Below, one piece after another: positions 59,811 through 64,000 of a stretch of 64,000 nt of DNA. The stretch is from positions 70,181 through 134,180 of the forward strand of contig JAVXVG010000022.1 in NCBI GenBank assembly GCA_032229975.1. Reading direction: 5' to 3'. The notes beneath the pieces are model-generated. The model did no database searches. It was not told the DNA's origin and saw nothing but the letters and a program-made list of their open reading frames with translations. The position numbers were made by a program, and so were the translations under genes. The DNA is from JAIVGV01 sp032229975. GTDB lineage: Bacteria; Acidobacteriota; Blastocatellia; Pyrinomonadales; Pyrinomonadaceae. Each line of letters opens with the position of its first letter. Positions within the stretch are counted from its first letter, which is position 1.

Positions 59811-60335
59811 CTACTTGAAGTTGATCATCTGGAAGTCGCCGCCGCGCTCGAAGCGCAGTTCTGTCTTGCGCGCGCCGGACTTGACGTTGACGAGGTTGAG
59901 CTGATCATCGTAGAGATCGCACAAGAATTGCTGACTGAGGCGCGTGCCCTCGATGCCTTCGGGAAGCGGAGCCTCGAAGTAGAGCCACGCGGAATCAACA
60001 CCCGCATCCATGCCGACCCAAGAGAGTTTAACCGCCTCGCCTTTCGCGTTCTTCAGCCGGAAAGAGTCTTGCAGGTACGCGAGCGCGCGCTCGCCGAAGG
60101 CCTTCTTGTCGTCGAGCGAGACTGTCTGGCCCTCGCGTTTGCGTATGACGTTTGCGAGATCGTCCGGAAAGGTGCGCAGCGTCACCTCAAGCGACTTTGT
60201 CTCCGCGTTGTAGTCCGCCTCCGTGAAACTCGTGTGGAACTTGTGCGCTGATGCGCGACGCGGAGACGAGACGCACGAGAACGCGGCGGCGACGACGAGC
60301 GAGAGCACGATGATCCTTCCGCGATACTTCTTCAT
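59811..60335 (-). CDS. DUF6702-like exported protein
   Basis: The start at 60335 (MKKYRGRIIVLSLVVAAAF) gives a signal peptide ending near ASA and a 174-residue protein; the longer reading from 60362 adds nine residues before it. The mature part opens HKFHTSFTEADYNAETKSLEVTLR, as in DUF6702 proteins, with DDLANVIRKREGQTV, YLQDSFRLKNAKGEAVKLSWVG and WLYFEAPLPEGIEG. It lies 74 bases downstream of an M1-family peptidase on the same strand. In Bacteroidota the same pairing is common, which supports co-function at the cell envelope, but the role is unknown. Confidence 0.8.
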   Translation of the reverse strand: MKKYRGRIIVLSLVVAAAFSCVSSPRRASAHKFHTSFTEADYNAETKSLEVTLRTFPDDLANVIRKREGQTVSLDDKKAFGERALAYLQDSFRLKNAKGEAVKLSWVGMDAGVDSAWLYFEAPLPEGIEGTRLSQQFLCDLYDDQLNLVNVKSGARKTELRFERGGDFQMINFK

Positions 60336-60409
60336 GGCCGATTCTCCAACGTTTGAAAACAATCATGTGACGCAAGGCAGGCCCCGCGCCTTCTCACATC
60401 TTGTCGCCC

Positions 60410-62770
60410 TCACTGATTCGGCTTCGGCGGCGGTTGCATTGCGGGCGTCTGCTTGCGCTCTAATTGCTGCATCGGGCTCGGCTGCGCCTGCTGCTGCTTG
60501 AAGATTTGGAAGCGCGTTGGGACGGGACGACGCGGGAAGCTGTTGTTCGAGATATCAACGTCCGCCGTCTCCTGTCGCGGGTCGAGCGTGATCGAGCGAA
60601 TCTCCTTCGGCGTCATAATTAATTTTGAAACGTCGAAGTTGTTGTATCGCCAAATCTCCGCAGGGATGCGCAGCGCCTCCTGCGTCCCATCGGCATACTC
60701 GATCTCGAAGATAACGGGCATCACCAGCCCGCCGATGTTCTTGAGATCGACGACGTAGAAGTTCAGGCCCGTCTGCAACAACTCGCGCTCGCGCGGCGTC
60801 AAGGTCTGCAAGAACTTCTGATACTCGGCCCGATCCTGCTCGGTGACGACGAACTCGTCATACTGATTATAAAAATCGCGTAAGCCGGGGAACTCATCGA
60901 CGCGTTTCGGCAGAGCCTTGTTGCGCTCATCCGAGAGCGTCAAGGGCCGCGCGGCGCGCTCCTGTTGTCGCGCAGCTTTTTCGACATCAGGGTTGAGCGA
61001 GTCAGTCCGATAGAGCCGCACGCGCTCGATTGAGATGTCAACGTGGTCGGTCGTGTAGAACCAGCCGCGCCAGAACCAGTCGAGATCGACGCCGGAAGCG
61101 TCCTCCATTGTGCGGAAAAAATCTGCGGGCATCGGTCGCTTGAACTTCCAACGCTGCGCGTACTGCTTGAACGCGAAGTCGAACAACTCGCGACCGAGCA
61201 CAGTCTCGCGCAGAATATTCAAAGCAGTTGCGGGCTTGCCGTAAGCGTTGTTGCCAAACTGCAAGATCGATTCGGAGTTGGTCATGATCGGCACTTGATC
61301 CTGACTCGCCATGTACTCCGTGATGTTGCGCGGCTCGCCCCGCTTCGACGGGTAGTTAGTCTCCCACTCTTGCTCTGCGAGGTATTGCAAAAACGTATTG
61401 AGCCCTTCATCCATCCACGTCCACTGTCTTTCGTCCGAATTAACGGTCATCGGAAAATAGTTGTGCCCGACCTCGTGTATGACGACGGAGATCAAACCGT
61501 ACTTCGTCGCCGCCGAATAAGTCCCGTCCTCTTCCGGTCGGGGCCCGTTGAAGCAGATCATCGGGTACTCCATGCCGCCCACCGGCCCGTTGATCGATTG
61601 CGCGACGGGATACGGGAACGGGAACGAGTAACGCGAATAGACGTTCAAAGTATGCATGATCGCGTGCGTCGAATACTTCGACCATAGCGGCTCGCCCTCC
61701 TTCGGATAGAACGACATCGCCATCACGCGATTGCCCTCGACGTTGTGGCCCTGCGCGTCCCAGATGAATTTTCTCGACGATGCGAACGCGAAATCGCGCA
61801 CGTTGTCGGCGGCGAACACCCAAGTCTTCTTGCCCGCAGGCTTGTGCGTTTCATTGGCGCGCGCTTCTTCGGGCGTCACGATCATCACGGGCGACTTCGC
61901 TGTCTCGGCTTGTTTCAAACGTGCTCGTTGCTGCGCTGTCAAGACTTCGTTCGTGTTTTGTAGTACGCCTGTGCCGGAGACGATGTGATCTTCGGGCGCG
62001 GTGATCGCGACGCGATAGTTGCCAAACTCCAAAGTGAACTCGCCGCTTCCCAAGAACTGCTTGTGCTGCCAGCCCGACACGTCGTTGTAGGCAGCCATGC
62101 GCGGAAACCACTGCGCGATCTCGTAGATGTAATTTCCGTCCTTCGGAAAAAATTCGTAGCCGGTGCGACCGCCGACGCGCTTCGCATCGTTGATGTTGTA
62201 GCTCCAATCGACCGAGAAGCTCGTCGTCTGTCCCGCCGCGAGCGGGCGCGGGAGATCGACTCTCATCATCGTCTTCACAATCGTGTGACGCATCTGTGCG
62301 CCCGCCGCGTCGCGCACGGCACTGATGCGATAGCCGCCCTCGAAGTCGCGGCGCGCGAGCAGACTGTCGATGGTGCGATATGGAATGTTCGTGAAGCTCG
62401 GCGCGGCGGCGGTGAGCGCTGTGTCGGAGTCTTTGGCGAAGAGGTTCTGATCGAGCTGCACCCAGAGATAAGAGAGCGTGTCTGGCGACTGGTTGAAGTA
62501 AGTGATCGTCTCCGTGCCGTTGATGCGCTGATTCGCGTCGTCGAGTTCGACCTTGATGTTGTAATCGGCCCGTTGCTGCCAGTAGCTGCGGCCGGGCGCG
62601 CCCGAAGCCGCGCGTTGCTCGTTGGGCGTCGGCAAAATCTCTTCGAGCTGGCGGAACTTGTCGCTCGGATTCGTTTTCGACTGCGGCAGCGAAACAGGCG
62701 CGGAGGCGAGCATCAACGCGAAGATGACGACGACGCGAAAAGTTGCGGCGCGAAAAAATTTCGACGGCAT
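60410..62770 (-). CDS. Exported M1-family metallopeptidase
   Basis: I placed the start at 62770 (MPSKFFRAATFRVVVIFALM) because GAGGAAG precedes it; ATG 62797 is an alternative without such a site. A signal peptide ends near SLPQ. The 786-residue protein has the M1 N-terminal saddle (YNIKVELDDANQRINGTETITYFN), a GPVGGMEYPMICF exopeptidase-type loop, the zinc motif HEVGH at 432-436 with the third ligand Glu455 in WTWMDEGLNTF, and a helical domain followed by an unusual C-terminal domain rich in RQQERAARPL and a Gln/Pro-rich tail (about 760-786). It probably trims peptides in the periplasm. The Pro/Gln tail is likely disordered. Confidence 0.92.
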   Translation of the reverse strand: MPSKFFRAATFRVVVIFALMLASAPVSLPQSKTNPSDKFRQLEEILPTPNEQRAASGAPGRSYWQQRADYNIKVELDDANQRINGTETITYFNQSPDTLSYLWVQLDQNLFAKDSDTALTAAAPSFTNIPYRTIDSLLARRDFEGGYRISAVRDAAGAQMRHTIVKTMMRVDLPRPLAAGQTTSFSVDWSYNINDAKRVGGRTGYEFFPKDGNYIYEIAQWFPRMAAYNDVSGWQHKQFLGSGEFTLEFGNYRVAITAPEDHIVSGTGVLQNTNEVLTAQQRARLKQAETAKSPVMIVTPEEARANETHKPAGKKTWVFAADNVRDFAFASSRKFIWDAQGHNVEGNRVMAMSFYPKEGEPLWSKYSTHAIMHTLNVYSRYSFPFPYPVAQSINGPVGGMEYPMICFNGPRPEEDGTYSAATKYGLISVVIHEVGHNYFPMTVNSDERQWTWMDEGLNTFLQYLAEQEWETNYPSKRGEPRNITEYMASQDQVPIMTNSESILQFGNNAYGKPATALNILRETVLGRELFDFAFKQYAQRWKFKRPMPADFFRTMEDASGVDLDWFWRGWFYTTDHVDISIERVRLYRTDSLNPDVEKAARQQERAARPLTLSDERNKALPKRVDEFPGLRDFYNQYDEFVVTEQDRAEYQKFLQTLTPRERELLQTGLNFYVVDLKNIGGLVMPVIFEIEYADGTQEALRIPAEIWRYNNFDVSKLIMTPKEIRSITLDPRQETADVDISNNSFPRRPVPTRFQIFKQQQAQPSPMQQLERKQTPAMQPPPKPNQ

Positions 62771-63064
62771 GACGGGCTTCCTCGGTTTTGATTTCATTCG
62801 ACGTGAGACACGGCGGGCTCGTCGAGTTCGGGAAGGCGGGCGCTTGACCGAAAGAGTCGCGACTCAACCGAAGTGTCCGGGAACGCACGAGAGTATAAGC
62901 AAGCCGCGAGGCAAAGTAAAAAGTGATTCGGAGAGATCAAGCAGGCGGAGATCATCGCCACGATCTTTCTCGCCACTATGATCTTTCCCATCGCGCGTTA
63001 CAACGTTTCGTGTATCCTACGCGCCGACGCCAGACGCCGCGAGTTCGCGAGTTAAGGAGACGAA
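62771..63064. other. Divergent intergenic region
   Basis: This 294-base spacer lies between the M1 peptidase (minus) and the methyltransferase (plus). GTTAAGGAGACGAA gives the methyltransferase a good ribosome-binding site at 63052-63062. No repeat or hairpin stands out. Confidence 0.45.
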
Positions 63065-63970
63065 ATGCAGAACCGGCCGGACGCTCAAGAGACTCAAGAG
63101 ATTGAGACGAATGCCCCGCTCATGCGCAACATCTCGGACACCGCGCTCTGGGTGGCCTTCTATCGCGCGCTCGAATCCGAGCGGCCGGACGCGCACTTTC
63201 AAGACCACCTCGCGCGCACGTTGGCAGGCGAGCGCGGCGAGCGCATCGTGCGTGGGATGCCGAAGGGCGCGGCGTTCTCTTGGCCGATGGTCGTGCGCAC
63301 GGTGATCTTGGACGAGTTCATCATGCACGCCGTTACGAGCGACGATGTTGATACCGTGCTCAATCTCGCCGCCGGTCTCGACGCGCGACCCTATCGACTA
63401 AAACTTCCCTCCACGCTGAAATGGATCGAAGTCGATCTGCCGGACATACTCGACTACAAGCAGGAGCGACTCGCGGGAGAGAAGGCGGTGTGCGAGCAAG
63501 AGATCGTGAAGCTCGATCTCTCGAACGTGGAAGCACGGCGCGAGTTGTTCGCGCGCGTCGGCGCGACATCAAAACGCACGCTCGTCGTCTCCGAGGGCCT
63601 GCTCATCTATCTCAAGCCCGAAGAGGTCGGCACGCTCGCCGCAGACTTGCACGCGCAGGAGAGTTTTCGCTGGTGGCTTATCGACATCATCCGGCCGGAG
63701 ATTTTGAAGCGCATGGAGAAGACTTGGGGCCGGCGCGTGGCGGAAGCGAACGCGCCCTTCCGGTTTGCGCCCGCCGAGTCAACCGAGTTCTTCCGGCCCT
63801 TCGGCTGGCGCGAGCGCGAGTTTCGCTCGCTGATGGAGGAGTCGCACAGGCTCAAGCGCGAGATGCCGATGGGCTGGCTCTGGCGTTTCATGGAGCGACT
63901 CCAACCGCCCTCGCGCCGCGAAAAGTTTCGACGCATGGGCGGCTGCGCGTTGCTGGAACGTGAATCGTAA
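63065..63970 (+). CDS. Class I SAM-dependent methyltransferase, leucine carboxyl methyltransferase-like
   Basis: The 301-residue protein resembles the TIGR00027/PF04072 family: RNISDTALWVAFYRALESER, PMVVRTVILDEFI, the SAM-binding NLAAGLDARPYRLKLPS, WIEVDLPDILDYKQERL, and the VVSEGLLIYLKPEEV motif. These enzymes methylate O or N of small molecules, often polyketide-like; the substrate here is unknown. AAGGAGACGAA precedes the ATG. The final RES and stop are made from TGAATCGTAAATCGTAATAG, the same repeat word that ends phoB. Confidence 0.85.
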   Translation: MQNRPDAQETQEIETNAPLMRNISDTALWVAFYRALESERPDAHFQDHLARTLAGERGERIVRGMPKGAAFSWPMVVRTVILDEFIMHAVTSDDVDTVLNLAAGLDARPYRLKLPSTLKWIEVDLPDILDYKQERLAGEKAVCEQEIVKLDLSNVEARRELFARVGATSKRTLVVSEGLLIYLKPEEVGTLAADLHAQESFRWWLIDIIRPEILKRMEKTWGRRVAEANAPFRFAPAESTEFFRPFGWREREFRSLMEESHRLKREMPMGWLWRFMERLQPPSRREKFRRMGGCALLERES

Positions 63971-63979
63971 ATCGTAATA
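63960..63979. repeat. AATCGT word repeat at the methyltransferase stop codon
   Basis: GTGAATCGTAAATCGTAATA contains the stop codon at 63968-63970 and matches the words at 888-914 and 14276-14295. Any opposing arm would lie beyond the window. Confidence 0.6.
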
Positions 63980-64000
63980 GGCCCTATGCTCGCGGGTTTG

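Noticed and set aside
1..64000. tRNA, rRNA or riboswitches
   Set aside because: I looked for tRNA-like cloverleaves, rRNA signature stretches and, before thiE and the purine genes, THI-box or purine-riboswitch cores, and saw none. A covariance-model scan would be decisive.

Overview
The window is GC-rich, densely coded bacterial chromosome with no phage, IS element, CRISPR array, tRNA or rRNA that I could see. The gene set points to a diderm Acidobacteriota, probably Blastocatellia-like. It has an Oar-type TonB-dependent receptor with an N-terminal carboxypeptidase-regulatory-like domain, CarD, a MalT-like ATPase joined to a BTAD domain, secreted subtilases with SLH-like tails, a Thermus-type isocitrate dehydrogenase and several PAS/GAF hybrid kinases. 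The taxonomic placement is inference from gene content.

Layout: (1) 1-5.5 kb: thiE (cut by the window edge) with a small membrane protein, a large TPR protein, and an O-antigen-ligase-like membrane protein carrying an internal PDZ-like segment. (2) 5.6-15.7 kb: a phosphate block with a Pit accessory protein and Pit transporter, a phosphoesterase, a VOC-like protein, then pstS-pstC-pstA-pstB-phoU-phoB-phoR in one direction behind a candidate Pho box. (3) 16-21 kb: carD facing a 1533-residue hybrid histidine kinase across a long hairpin. (4) 21.6-27.2 kb: isocitrate dehydrogenase, a 58-residue acidic protein, a DinB-like protein, purE-purK, and a YtrA-type GntR regulator with an SPFH protein. 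(5) 27.3-64 kb: a region dominated by extracytoplasmic proteins and peptide use. It holds a DUF4097-like protein, two S9 peptidases, a TPR lipoprotein-like protein, the TonB receptor, two STAND ATPases, two SLH-tailed subtilases, a peptide-type ABC transporter (binding protein plus two permeases, no ATPase in the window), an M36-like metalloprotease, a KaiC-like ATPase with a hybrid kinase, an M1 peptidase with a DUF6702-like partner, and a class I methyltransferase.

Together the right half reads as a protein-scavenging neighbourhood: secreted endopeptidases, an outer-membrane receptor, inner-membrane peptide permeases and exo/oligopeptidases. The left half is a complete high- and low-affinity phosphate uptake and sensing set.

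The most unusual signal is not a gene. At least a dozen intergenic spacers hold short tandem words of about 6-9 bp on one side and their reverse complement on the other, forming long imperfect hairpins. The words differ from site to site but the architecture is the same. Some of these elements have entered coding sequence: they supply the N-terminus of PurE and of PurK and the stop codons of PhoB and the methyltransferase. The second striking feature is a subtilase whose mature N-terminus is about 27 tandem octapeptides (SGADGITI-like).
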